Numbered from the stretch's first letter, positions 6,781 through 13,511 are shown. The stretch is 13,951 bases of DNA from Synechococcaceae bacterium WB8_1B_136 (GCA_010029175.1 RGNC01000041.1:1-13951); one strand, 5' to 3'. Numbers and translations: made by a program. Notes: generated by a model from the letters alone, not told the origin.

Positions 6781-7524
6781 ATGACCGGTCTGCCCGTCTC
6801 CATGCTCTCCGGACCTCCCGTTTCCTCCGCGGCCAGCGCCGATCAGCTGCTTGAGCGTTTCCTCACCAGCTCGGTGCGCCAGCGCCGCAGCCTGCTCGGC
6901 CAGCTGCAGCAGCGCAGCAGCGAGATCCGTCCGCTGATCCCCGACCAGCTCGATCGCCTCGATGCCACCGGCGACGACTGGGCCGCCGGCACGCTGGTGC
7001 AACAGCTGGTGGCTGAGGACGACGCGCTGACTGAGGCCTTCTGGCAGCGCTACCCCGAGGGCTGGCTGGCGGTGAGCAGCGCCCAGGGCATCGACTACGC
7101 CCCGCTGCAGCGCGCCCTGATCCGCCAGGAGTATGAGCAGGCCGATCGTCTCACCAGCGAGATCCTGCGCCAGCTGGCCGGGCCCGGCGCCGTGAAGCGT
7201 GGCTACGTGTATTACTCCGAGGTGCCGCCGATGGCCGCGGTGGATCTTGAGAGCCTTGATCGCCTCTGGCTCACCTACTCCCAGGGCCGGTTCGGCTTCT
7301 CGGTGCAGCTGCGGTTGCTGCGCAGCGTGGCCGGCCGCTGGGAGCTGCTCTGGCCGCGCCTGGGCTGGAAGCAGGGCGGCATCTGGACCCGCTATCCCGG
7401 ATCCTTCACCTGGGCACTGGAGGCACCGGAGGGGCATCTCCCCTTGGTGAACCAGCTGCGGGGCGTGCGGTTGATGGATGCGCTGCTCTCCCATCCCGCC
7501 CTGCAACAACGGGTGACGGCCTGA
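6781..7524 (+). CDS. gun4: GUN4 domain-containing tetrapyrrole-binding protein
   Basis: GUN4 proteins bind protoporphyrin IX and Mg-protoporphyrin and stimulate magnesium chelatase (ChlH) in chlorophyll synthesis. The 247-aa product has an N-terminal helical region (about residues 18-95), as in cyanobacterial GUN4, then the GUN4 core. The core shows GIDYAPLQRALIRQEYEQAD (about 103-122), VDLESLDRLWLTYSQGRFGF (about 154-173) followed by SVQ, and SFTWALEAPEGHLPLVNQ near the end. Where most homologues have Trp in the 'W..AD..T' helix, this protein has Tyr. The start is taken at ATG 6781; an in-frame ATG at 6802 is possible and neither has a clear Shine-Dalgarno sequence. It is divergent from mnmH. 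A genome may carry more than one GUN4 paralogue, so this may not be the main ChlH activator. Confidence 0.9.
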   Translation: MTGLPVSMLSGPPVSSAASADQLLERFLTSSVRQRRSLLGQLQQRSSEIRPLIPDQLDRLDATGDDWAAGTLVQQLVAEDDALTEAFWQRYPEGWLAVSSAQGIDYAPLQRALIRQEYEQADRLTSEILRQLAGPGAVKRGYVYYSEVPPMAAVDLESLDRLWLTYSQGRFGFSVQLRLLRSVAGRWELLWPRLGWKQGGIWTRYPGSFTWALEAPEGHLPLVNQLRGVRLMDALLSHPALQQRVTA

Positions 7525-7553
7525 GCCCTCCGGGGTAGGGTCGAAGCACGGCT

Positions 7554-7568
7554 GGCGGATGTTCCGCT
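7554..7568 (+). other. Small hairpin just upstream of the RsbW-like gene
   Basis: GCGGA (7555-7559) and TCCGC (7563-7567) form a perfect stem around the loop TGT, with a possible extra G-U pair at 7554/7568. It ends nine bases before the GTG start at 7577, about where a ribosome-binding site would lie, and no Shine-Dalgarno sequence is visible there. There is no T-run, so it is not a standard terminator for gun4. It could hinder ribosome access, or be chance in GC-rich DNA. Confidence 0.35.
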
Positions 7569-7576
7569 GATTCGGC

Positions 7577-7978
7577 GTGAAGGCGCTCCGCTGGGCTGAC
7601 TACATCACTCCCTCGACGCTGCATCTCGCGCCGCTGCTGGATCTGTTGCTGGAGCCGATTCGCTGTGCCAACCAGCTTGCGGCCCTGCAGCTGGGGCTCC
7701 AGGAGGTGCTGGTGAACGCCGTGCGCCATGGCAATGGCAACGACCCGCGCAAGTGCCTGCGGGTGCGGCGCATCCTCACCCCGCGCTGGGTGGTGTGGCA
7801 GGTGCAGGATGAGGGCTGCGGGCTGGCGCTCGAGGCGCGGCGCTTCGGTCTGCCCGAGCAGCACGACGCCTGTTGCGGGCGGGGCCTGTTTCTGATTCAG
7901 CAGTGCTTCGATGACATTCGCTGGAGCCCGCGGGGCAACCGCGTGCAGGTAGCGGTGCGGCGGGTGGAGGTGCGCTAG
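7577..7978 (+). CDS. RsbW-like ATP-binding protein (anti-sigma factor / serine kinase type)
   Basis: This 133-aa protein has a single GHKL-type ATPase fold of the HATPase_c_2 kind, as in anti-sigma factors RsbW and SpoIIAB. The N box is LGLQEVLVNAVRHGN (about residues 40-54), G1 is VQDEGCGL (about 76-83) and the glycine-rich G2 is GRGLFLIQQCFDDIRW (about 101-116). It has no histidine-kinase dimerisation domain and no membrane segment, so it should be a free cytoplasmic regulator that phosphorylates or binds a partner. The start is GTG at 7577, the first in frame before the conserved region, 52 bases after gun4. No sigma factor, STAS antagonist or PP2C phosphatase gene is in the window, so the partner is unknown. 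Its TAG stop is the CTAG palindrome that also serves as the convergent gene's stop. Confidence 0.82.
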   Translation: MKALRWADYITPSTLHLAPLLDLLLEPIRCANQLAALQLGLQEVLVNAVRHGNGNDPRKCLRVRRILTPRWVVWQVQDEGCGLALEARRFGLPEQHDACCGRGLFLIQQCFDDIRWSPRGNRVQVAVRRVEVR

Positions 7979-8277
7979 CGGCCGTGGCTGGGGCAGCCCG
8001 GGTCGCGCAGCTCCCCCTCCAGCCAGGCCAGGGCATGGCGCACCAGGGCCAGCGCCTGCTGCCGCTGGGGGGTGCTGCCGCGGCCGTTGGCGGCATTGGC
8101 GTCGTCGAGCAGCTGCACCAGGGCGGCGGCCAATTGCTCGGCGGCGCGGCGCTGGGGATGGCCCTTGAGGGCATGCCACTGCCGATCGCTGATCACCAGC
8201 TGTTGGTGCAGGGCCTCAGCCGCGGCGCGGCTGCCCTGGGGCCAGCGGCTGGCGTCGTTGGCAGCAGGGGAAGACAC
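7975..8277 (-). CDS. Conserved cyanobacterial small protein, probably DUF6439-like
   Basis: This is a soluble, helical protein of about 100 residues. Its most characteristic segments are LHQQLVISDRQWHALKGHPQ, RRAAEQLAAALVQLLDD and the C-terminus LEGELRDPGCPSHGR. From memory this matches a short cyanobacterial family (DUF6439), but the family name is unverified and no function is known to me. The start is uncertain: GTG 8277 gives a compact N-terminus (VSSPAANDASRWPQGSR), GTG 8283 is nearly equivalent, and ATG 8310 would add 11 Arg/Pro-rich residues and leave only nine bases to the divergent neighbour. I prefer 8277 because it leaves about 42 bases for promoters. The stop uses the same CTAG as the RsbW-like gene, read from the other strand. 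Confidence 0.65.
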   Translation of the reverse strand: MSSPAANDASRWPQGSRAAAEALHQQLVISDRQWHALKGHPQRRAAEQLAAALVQLLDDANAANGRGSTPQRQQALALVRHALAWLEGELRDPGCPSHGR

Positions 8278-8319
8278 AATCACTGGACGGACAGGGCGGC
8301 ATCGGTTCATCCTGGCGGC

Positions 8320-8592
8320 ATGCAACAGCGCCCGCGCTCTCCCCATCAGCCGATCCGCTGGCTGCATCAGCTGGCGGGGCTGATGGCCCAGATCTCCAGG
8401 GCCGAGCGGTTGCAGCCCGCCGATCAGAGCTTGCAGGCGCGGCGCTTGCGCCAGCGCATGGCCCTCGCCCAGCGGGTGCTGGATCCGCTGCCCAGGCCCC
8501 TGATGGCCCAGGGTTGGCCCGAACAGCTGTTGTGGACGGCGCTGCGCTGGGGTGGGCCGGCCATGGCTCTGGCCCTCTGGCTCAAGCGCTGA
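8320..8592 (+). CDS. Small basic hypothetical protein
   Basis: This 90-aa protein starts at ATG 8320; the open frame runs further upstream but only through the antisense of the neighbouring gene. It is rich in Arg, Gln, Leu and Trp. A helical, basic central part (about residues 25-55, including QARRLRQRMALAQRVLD) is followed by PLPRPLMAQGWPEQLLW and a hydrophobic C-terminus GPAMALALWLKR that could lie on a membrane. I recognise no domain. It starts divergently from the roughly 100-aa gene and overlaps the next, convergent gene by 11 bases. Codon choice (G/C-ending throughout) is like that of neighbouring real genes. Confidence 0.55.
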   Translation: MQQRPRSPHQPIRWLHQLAGLMAQISRAERLQPADQSLQARRLRQRMALAQRVLDPLPRPLMAQGWPEQLLWTALRWGGPAMALALWLKR

Positions 8593-8905
8593 GCAGGCGT
8601 ATCAGGGGCTGTGAGGGCGGCTCCAGCGGCAGGAGATCACTTTCAGCAACGGCTCCACTCAGCTCTGGCGCCTCCGCAGGGGGCTGCAGCCTCTGACCCT
8701 GCAGCCAGGCGTTGTGCAGGGCACGGCGCCGCTGGTCCTCGGCCAGCACCAGGCGATCGGCGGCCGCCACCGGACTCTCCCCCGGTTGCATCGGCGTGCG
8801 CAGGCAGATGCCGAAGCCATGGGCCTCCACCTGCACCTGCCCCTCCATGAACACTGTCTGAAATGACCAGCCCGCCAACCACCGCACGCTGAACGGGTTC
8901 GTCAT
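8582..8905 (-). CDS. Conserved hypothetical protein (107 aa)
   Basis: The protein is 107 aa from ATG 8905. The N-terminal part looks like a small beta-rich domain: FSVRWLAGWSFQTVFMEGQV, then QVEAHGFGICLRTPMQPGES, then an acidic-basic helix AAADRLVLAEDQRRRALHNA. The tail from about residue 75 is Pro/Glu/Leu-rich and looks disordered. I believe similar proteins occur in other picocyanobacteria, but I can assign no function. It overlaps the convergent 90-aa gene by 11 bases. The spacer to the methyltransferase upstream of it on the same strand is about 60 bases. Confidence 0.6.
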   Translation of the reverse strand: MTNPFSVRWLAGWSFQTVFMEGQVQVEAHGFGICLRTPMQPGESPVAAADRLVLAEDQRRRALHNAWLQGQRLQPPAEAPELSGAVAESDLLPLEPPSQPLIRLLSA

Positions 8906-8945
8906 CGCGTCGCCAGGGAACGATGGCTGACCCTATCCAGCCCCA

Positions 8946-8962
8946 GGGGCGTGGATCGCCCT
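8946..8962 (-). terminator. Terminator-like hairpin after the methyltransferase gene
   Basis: GGGCG (8947-8951) and CGCCC (8957-8961) form a perfect five-base stem around TGGAT, with a G-U pair at 8946/8962. It lies four bases beyond the methyltransferase stop on the - strand. No U-tract follows, so intrinsic termination would be inefficient. The next gene on this strand starts 40 bases later and might be read through. Confidence 0.3.
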
Positions 8963-8965
8963 GTG

Positions 8966-10021
8966 TCAGGGCTTGGTGGCACGCCACACCCGCGTCATCA
9001 GATGGGATTCGGCTCGAATCGCCGTGAATCCGGCCTCGCTCAGCCGGGCCTCGATGTCGTCGCCGATGTAGTCGCGGTAGTAGGGCTCGTGGAACACCCG
9101 CCGGAAGTTCTCCATCGCGGGCTGGAACTGGGGCGAATCGGCCATCTGCACCGAGTCGGCCAGCACCAGCACGCCACCGGGTTCCAGCACCCGGAAGCAC
9201 TCGTTCAGAACGTTCTGGCGGGCTTCGGCCGGCAATTCATGCAGCAGGAACACGCAGGTGATCGCCTGCATCGAGCTCTCGGCGAAGGGCATGGCCTCGG
9301 CGTTGCCCTGCACCAGCTGGGGCAGTTCGCTGGGCAACTGGCTCAGCCAGCGGTTGGCCTGGCGCAGGTAGGCGGGGGAGAGGTCGAGGCCCACCAGCTG
9401 GGCCTGGGGCAGGGCGGCGCGCAGCTGGTGCAGGGTGCGGCCGGTGCCGGTGGCCACATCCAGCACCCGCAGTTGGCTGGGGCTGCGATCGGCAAAGGCC
9501 CTGAGGCCCTGCACCAGCGGCTTGATCACCCGCCGGCGCATCGGCTCGGCGGTGCCGTTGAACAGGATCTCCACCTGCAGGTCGTAGAGCGAGGCGGAGT
9601 GATCGCTGAGGTAGCCGTCGGTTTGATGGTGAAAGTTCTGCAGGTAGTAGTCGGGGTAGTCGTCGCGGTTGATCTGCTGGGGCAGGTCGTGCACGTTGCG
9701 CTCGCTGCGGCGGCTCCAGGTGGAGGGCATGTCCAGCCACACCAGCGGGTAGCGGCTAGCCCAGTCCAGCCAGGGGGCATCGAACAGCAGGCTGGTGGGG
9801 TAGAGGCCCTGCTCCGCCTCCTGCCAGTCGGTGTCGAGCAGCTGCTGGTAGGCGGCTTGCAGCTCGCTCTGCATCTCGGGCGGAATCGGCACCGTTTTCG
9901 GGGCGCCCTGCGGTGCCAGCAGCTCCATCAGCTTGGTGCTCACCTCCTTGTGGGCGAGTCCCACCAGGCTCTTGCCCTGCTGCAGGGTCTGGTAGGCCAG
10001 CCGGGTTACGGGATCCGCCAT
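8966..10021 (-). CDS. Class I SAM-dependent methyltransferase
   Basis: This 351-aa protein has a methyltransferase type 11 / UbiE-like domain in its second half. SAM-binding motif I is VLDVATGTGR (residues 186-195), the acidic post-I site is GLDLS (211-215), NAEAMPF follows at 240-246, HELP at 261-264, and motif LEPGGVLVLADS at 279-290. The first 165 residues form a family-specific helical N-terminal domain (YPTSLLFDAPWLDW, YPDYYLQNFHHQTDGYLSDH) of the sort seen in cyanobacterial and plastid methyltransferases of unknown substrate. No membrane helix is evident. The start is ATG 10021, in a normal position. A GTA-N8-TAC palindrome with a plausible -10 lies about 140 bases upstream. A substrate such as a quinone or pigment precursor is possible but nothing in the sequence fixes it. 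Confidence 0.88.
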   Translation of the reverse strand: MADPVTRLAYQTLQQGKSLVGLAHKEVSTKLMELLAPQGAPKTVPIPPEMQSELQAAYQQLLDTDWQEAEQGLYPTSLLFDAPWLDWASRYPLVWLDMPSTWSRRSERNVHDLPQQINRDDYPDYYLQNFHHQTDGYLSDHSASLYDLQVEILFNGTAEPMRRRVIKPLVQGLRAFADRSPSQLRVLDVATGTGRTLHQLRAALPQAQLVGLDLSPAYLRQANRWLSQLPSELPQLVQGNAEAMPFAESSMQAITCVFLLHELPAEARQNVLNECFRVLEPGGVLVLADSVQMADSPQFQPAMENFRRVFHEPYYRDYIGDDIEARLSEAGFTAIRAESHLMTRVWRATKP

Positions 10022-10158
10022 GAACGGCTTGGGTGATGCGCTGGGGCCATTCCAGCGGATTGCCGCCGCCGCCGCGAGATCGGGGCCGGAGCCAGTGACT
10101 CGTGCCGGATGTAGCGGCGCGAACCCGGGTCACGTTTCATGGCCTCAGGGGGATTGCG

Positions 10159-10172
10159 GTAGCAACCGCTAC
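10159..10172. promoter_or_regulatory. NtcA-type palindrome GTA-N8-TAC
   Basis: GTAGCAACCGCTAC is an exact match to GTA-N8-TAC, the consensus bound by the cyanobacterial nitrogen regulator NtcA, and its arms GTAGC/GCTAC extend the symmetry to five bases. It lies in the 185-base gap between the divergent methyltransferase and 85-aa genes. Toward the methyltransferase, 21 bases separate it from AAACGT (- strand, 10137-10132), which keeps the A and final T of the TAN3T -10 box, at the spacing of activated NtcA promoters. Toward the 85-aa gene, the classical spacing would put the RNA start on the ATG itself, so activation in that direction fits poorly. An overlapping repeat, GCGGT-AGCA-ACCGC, shares the site. 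Chance remains possible. Confidence 0.4.
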
Positions 10173-10197
10173 AGAATGAAAGCAGCCCTCTGGGTTC

Positions 10198-10201
10198 GGA
10201 G
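10198..10201 (+). promoter_or_regulatory. Shine-Dalgarno sequence of the 85-aa gene
   Basis: GGAG lies five bases before the ATG at 10207. Most other starts in this window show no clear Shine-Dalgarno sequence, so this one supports the small gene as real and fixes its start. Confidence 0.55.
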
Positions 10202-10206
10202 TTGCG

Positions 10207-10464
10207 ATGACATCCACCAATCTTCCCGCCGCCGCAGGCCACAGCGAGCCCAACTACGTGGCCTGGATGCGGGCCCGCCAGCAGCATGAGCACCGCCAGC
10301 AGCCGCTGATCTCCCAGCGCCACGCCAAAAACGATGCGAGTGAGAGCCCGGATGTGCATGCCCAGGAGATGGTCTGGGCTGAGCGCCATGCCCACGAGCT
10401 GCGCCTGCACGACAGCGCGATCGCCCAGCTGCGCCGTGGCTCAGGCCTCAACGGGGCAGGGTGA
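10207..10464 (+). CDS. Small histidine-rich hypothetical protein (85 aa)
   Basis: This soluble, highly charged 85-aa protein has eight histidines, several in pairs or near pairs (QQHEHRQQ, RHAKN, ERHAHELRLH), and many Gln, Arg and Glu. It begins MTSTNLPAAAGHSEPNYVAW; the rest is probably largely helical. It has no Cys and no membrane segment, and I recognise no family. A good Shine-Dalgarno sequence and strongly G/C-ending codons support coding. Its last 17 bases overlap the 3' end of the convergent ABC ATPase gene, and the NtcA-like palindrome lies 34 bases upstream. Metal binding is conceivable from the histidines but is only a guess. The overlapping - strand frame (10006-10410) looks like its shadow. 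Confidence 0.6.
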   Translation: MTSTNLPAAAGHSEPNYVAWMRARQQHEHRQQPLISQRHAKNDASESPDVHAQEMVWAERHAHELRLHDSAIAQLRRGSGLNGAG

Positions 10465-11770
10465 GCCGGGCCTGGCCGGCGTCGAATTCGAACAGCTCCG
10501 CGTAGCGGCCCCAGTCGACCGCGGTGTTGAGCTGCCGCTCGGCCTCCTCGCTGGGGAAGTAGTCGTCCCAGATCTCGAGAAAGAAGTCGGAGCGCACGCT
10601 GCGATTGCTCTTCTGCTGCAGGGTGTGCACGATGCTGTTCAGCACCGGCACCCGCTCCAGCACCTGCTGGCGAAACAGGTCCTTGCTGCGCAGGATGGTG
10701 GTGGTGGCGAAATCGCGGCCCACCGGGGTGAGGTGCACATCGCCGTCGGCCACCTCGGCGAAATCCAGCAGCACCGCGGCATCCAGCAGGGGCAGCAGCT
10801 CGTCCACCTCCAGCTGCAGCCGCTCGGCCAGCAGGGGGATGTCGAGGCTGCCATCGCCCTGCTCATGCATCAGCTCCAGCAGGCCGCTGATGCCACCCAC
10901 GCGCACATGGGGCAGCGGGCGGGCAAAGGGTGAGAGGGTGGTCGGGGCTGCCGGCGTCGGCGTCGGCGTCAGCTCCGGCGCTGTTTCCGGTTCGCCGGTC
11001 ACGGCGAGATCCGGGTTGGTCATCACGGTGTACACGTAGTCCACCAGCGCCTTGAAGCGGGGGTGGTTGCGGTCGTGGGGACGCGGCAGGTTGACCGTGA
11101 GCTCGCCGCGGATGCGGCCTGGATTGGCCCCGAGGATCACCACCCGATCGGCGAGATAGATCGCCTCTTCGATGTTGTGGGTCACGATCAGGATGCTGCT
11201 GGAGGGGAAGGTGCCGGCGTTCCAGAGGTCGTCGATCTCCCCCCGCAGGTTCTCGGCGGTGAGCACATCGAGGGCGCTGAAGGGCTCATCCATGAACAGC
11301 ACCTCGGGCTCCAGCACAAAGGCCCTGGCGAAGCCCACCCGTTGCTTCATGCCGCCGGAGAGCTCCTTGGGGTAGGCGTTCTCGAAGCCGTCGAGGCCCA
11401 CGATGTCGATGGCCTTGAGGGCCCGTTCACGCCGCTCCTCCCGCGACACGTTGCGGGCCGCCAGCCCCAGTTCCACGTTGTCCTGCACCGTGAGCCAGGG
11501 GAGCAGGGCGAAGCTCTGGAACACCATCGCCAGGTTGCGGTTGCTGCCGCGCAGGGGCTGGTCGTGGCTGAGCACCTGACCCTGGCTGGGGGCGATCAGC
11601 CCCGCCATGATCCGCAGCAGGGTGCTCTTGCCGCTGCCGCTGCGCCCCAGCAGGGCCACCACCTCGCCGGCCCGGATCGAGAGGCTCACGTTGTTGAGCA
11701 CGGTGAACTCACCGCGGCCATCGGGGCGGGGGAACCGCTTGGAGATCTGGTCAACGCGGATCAGCGTCAT
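10448..11770 (-). CDS. ABC transporter ATP-binding protein with C-terminal AAA-associated domain
   Basis: This 440-aa ATPase is of the nitrate/sulfonate/taurine/bicarbonate importer type. Its nucleotide-binding domain has Walker A GRSGSGKST (42-50), Q-loop MVFQSFALLPW (Gln85), signature LSGGMKQR (137-144), Walker B VLFMDEP (157-163) and switch His198 in VTHNIEEA. A Pro/Thr/Ala linker (about 258-283, TPTPTPAAPT) leads to a roughly 150-residue C-terminal domain (about 288-440) with winged-helix-like character (LLAERLQLEVDELLPLLDAA, DVHLTPVGRDF), matching the AAA-associated C-terminal domain (PF09821 from memory). Plain family members stop at about 260 residues. The ATG at 11770 begins the standard TLIRVDQISKRF; the longer frame to 11851 is permease shadow. 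It lies 16 bases after the permease stop, so the two form one operon. Substrate unknown. Confidence 0.92.
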   Translation of the reverse strand: MTLIRVDQISKRFPRPDGRGEFTVLNNVSLSIRAGEVVALLGRSGSGKSTLLRIMAGLIAPSQGQVLSHDQPLRGSNRNLAMVFQSFALLPWLTVQDNVELGLAARNVSREERRERALKAIDIVGLDGFENAYPKELSGGMKQRVGFARAFVLEPEVLFMDEPFSALDVLTAENLRGEIDDLWNAGTFPSSSILIVTHNIEEAIYLADRVVILGANPGRIRGELTVNLPRPHDRNHPRFKALVDYVYTVMTNPDLAVTGEPETAPELTPTPTPAAPTTLSPFARPLPHVRVGGISGLLELMHEQGDGSLDIPLLAERLQLEVDELLPLLDAAVLLDFAEVADGDVHLTPVGRDFATTTILRSKDLFRQQVLERVPVLNSIVHTLQQKSNRSVRSDFFLEIWDDYFPSEEAERQLNTAVDWGRYAELFEFDAGQARLTLPR

Positions 11771-11786
11771 CGGAGGCAGGTGCGGA

Positions 11787-13511
11787 TCAGAGGTGGTAGC
11801 GGCGTTCCGCCAGGCCATAGAGCCGGCGCCAGAACACCCGGTTGAGCCCAACCACGAACAGGCTCATCAGGCCGATGCCCAGGGCGATGCGGGGCCAGTC
11901 GCCCTGATTGGTGGCCTCGGCGATGTAGGCCCCCAGGCCATCGGCCTTGAGGGTGGTGCCGCCCCAGCTCACCACCTCCGACACGATGCTGGCGTTCCAG
12001 GCGCCGCCGCTGGCGGTGACGCCCCCCGTGACCCAGGCCGAGAAGATGCCCGGGATGATCAACTTGCGCCAGCGCTGCAGGCCCCGCAGGCCCACATCGT
12101 CGGCCATCTCCCGCAGGTCGGAGGGGATGGTCTGGGCGCCGGCGATCGAGTTGAACAGGATGTACCACTGGGATCCCAGGGCCATCAGCAGGATCGAGCC
12201 CCAGCCGATCGGCACATGGGAGTGGATGAAGAACAGCGTGGCGAAGGGAAAGATGAAATTGGCCGGAAACGAGGCCAGAAACTGCACCAGCGGCTGCAGC
12301 AACCGCGCCAGCCGCGGCTGAAAGCCGATGGCCACGCCGATGGGGGTCCAGATCACGGTGGCTGCCGCCAGCAGCAGCACCACCCGAGCCAGGGTGTGGA
12401 GGCCCATCCAGAAGGCGCTCACCACCTCCGCCATCCCCACGGTGGTGAGGATGAAGTGCACCAGGGCCGCCAGCAGAACGCCCACCGCCAGCATCGCCGC
12501 CAGGTTGAACATGCGGTCGGCCCCTGGGGTTTCCGCTTCGCTGCTCCCTTCGCTCACCGGGCCCAGCAGGGCCGAGAGCAGCTGATCGAGGCGTTCATGA
12601 ACGGGCGCCAGGGCCTCTCCCACCAGCGTGGGCACGCGGGCCGTGCGCAGCAGGTTGAACACCCACGAGCTGGGGGCATCGCCACCGCCGCTCTGCTCCA
12701 GCCGAAAGCGGTTCGACCAGGCCACCAGCGGCCGCCAGAACAGTTGATCCAACAGCAGGATCACCACCGCCATCGCCAGCACCGCCCAGCCCAGGGCCCC
12801 CAGGTTGCGGGCGGCCACGGCCGCAGCCACATAGGAGCCGATGCCGGGCAGGGTGTAGCTCTGGTTGAGAACGCTGATGGCCTCACTGGCCGCCAGAAAG
12901 AACCAGCCGCCCCCGAAGCTCATCATCGCGTTCCACAGCAGCGGGATCGCCGCCGAGGGCAGTTCCAGACGGCTGAAGCGCTGCCAGCGGGAGAGGCGAT
13001 AGAGGCTGGCGGCCTCGGTGAGTTCCTGGGGAACCGTGCGCAGCGATTGGTAGAACGAGAAGGTCATGTTCCACACCTGGCTGGTGAAGATCGCGAAGAT
13101 CGACGCCGCCTCCAGGCCCAGCAGGCTGCCGGGGAACAGGGCGATGAAGCCGGTCACGGTGATCGAGAGGAACCCCAGCACCGGCACCGACTGGAGGATG
13201 TCGAGCAGGGGGATCAGCACCTTCTCGGCGCGCCGGTTGTGGGCCGCCAGTGAGCCGTAGATCAGGGTGAATGCGGTGGAACAGCCCAGGGCGATGAACA
13301 TCCGCAGGCTGGAGCGGGCGGCGTACTCCGGCAGGTTGCGGGGGTCGAGCGACACCACCGGGCTCACATCCGGTGGCTGAAAGCTCACCATCGCCTCGGA
13401 GCCCACATGGGCGATCAGGCCCAGCAGGGTGAGCACCGCCAGGATCACCAGCAGATCCGCCCAGCCGAGGCGCGACTGGCGCAGGGCCTCGGGTTGGGGG
13501 AGAAGCTTCAT
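11787..13511 (-). CDS. ABC transporter permease with two fused membrane domains
   Basis: This 574-aa protein carries two binding-protein-dependent permease domains in one chain. Each has the cytoplasmic EAA loop that contacts the ATPase: ELTEAASLYRLSRWQRFSRL (163-182) and DLREMADDVGLRGLQRWRKL (465-484). Membrane segments flank each loop (about 18-38, 70-90, 98-160, 195-260, then 336-358, 372-395, 410-430, 437-460, 488-505, 541-560). A roughly 60-residue hydrophilic linker (about 270-335, Gly/Ser/Glu-rich) joins the halves. This matches the 'duplicated permease component' of ABC anion transporters (COG4986 from memory). Because both halves are in one polypeptide, one copy with an ATPase dimer could make a whole transporter. 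The ATG at 13511 has no clear Shine-Dalgarno sequence. No substrate-binding protein gene is next to it. Confidence 0.92.
   Translation of the reverse strand: MKLLPQPEALRQSRLGWADLLVILAVLTLLGLIAHVGSEAMVSFQPPDVSPVVSLDPRNLPEYAARSSLRMFIALGCSTAFTLIYGSLAAHNRRAEKVLIPLLDILQSVPVLGFLSITVTGFIALFPGSLLGLEAASIFAIFTSQVWNMTFSFYQSLRTVPQELTEAASLYRLSRWQRFSRLELPSAAIPLLWNAMMSFGGGWFFLAASEAISVLNQSYTLPGIGSYVAAAVAARNLGALGWAVLAMAVVILLLDQLFWRPLVAWSNRFRLEQSGGGDAPSSWVFNLLRTARVPTLVGEALAPVHERLDQLLSALLGPVSEGSSEAETPGADRMFNLAAMLAVGVLLAALVHFILTTVGMAEVVSAFWMGLHTLARVVLLLAAATVIWTPIGVAIGFQPRLARLLQPLVQFLASFPANFIFPFATLFFIHSHVPIGWGSILLMALGSQWYILFNSIAGAQTIPSDLREMADDVGLRGLQRWRKLIIPGIFSAWVTGGVTASGGAWNASIVSEVVSWGGTTLKADGLGAYIAEATNQGDWPRIALGIGLMSLFVVGLNRVFWRRLYGLAERRYHL

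Noticed and set aside
8951..10036. A 361-codon open frame on the + strand covering the methyltransferase
   Set aside because: The - strand has the clear SAM-binding motifs; the + frame is low-complexity Gly/Val/Gln/His sequence without a domain.
10006..10410. A 134-codon - strand frame in the methyltransferase/85-aa gap, including a short piece starting MKRDPGSRRYIRHES
   Set aside because: Most of it is the antisense of the 85-aa gene, which has a good Shine-Dalgarno sequence. The short piece has a GAGG only two bases from its ATG and an Arg/Pro/Ser-rich end without family likeness.
10947..10972. GGCGTC-type hexamer repeats in the ATPase gene, considered as a regulatory repeat
   Set aside because: They encode the Thr-Pro linker between the ATPase domain and the C-terminal domain, so a protein-level explanation suffices.
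11607..13253. A 548-codon open frame on the + strand rich in Gly, Gln, His and Arg
   Set aside because: It runs opposite the ABC permease and ATPase, both with unmistakable motifs. Long antisense frames are expected at this GC content.
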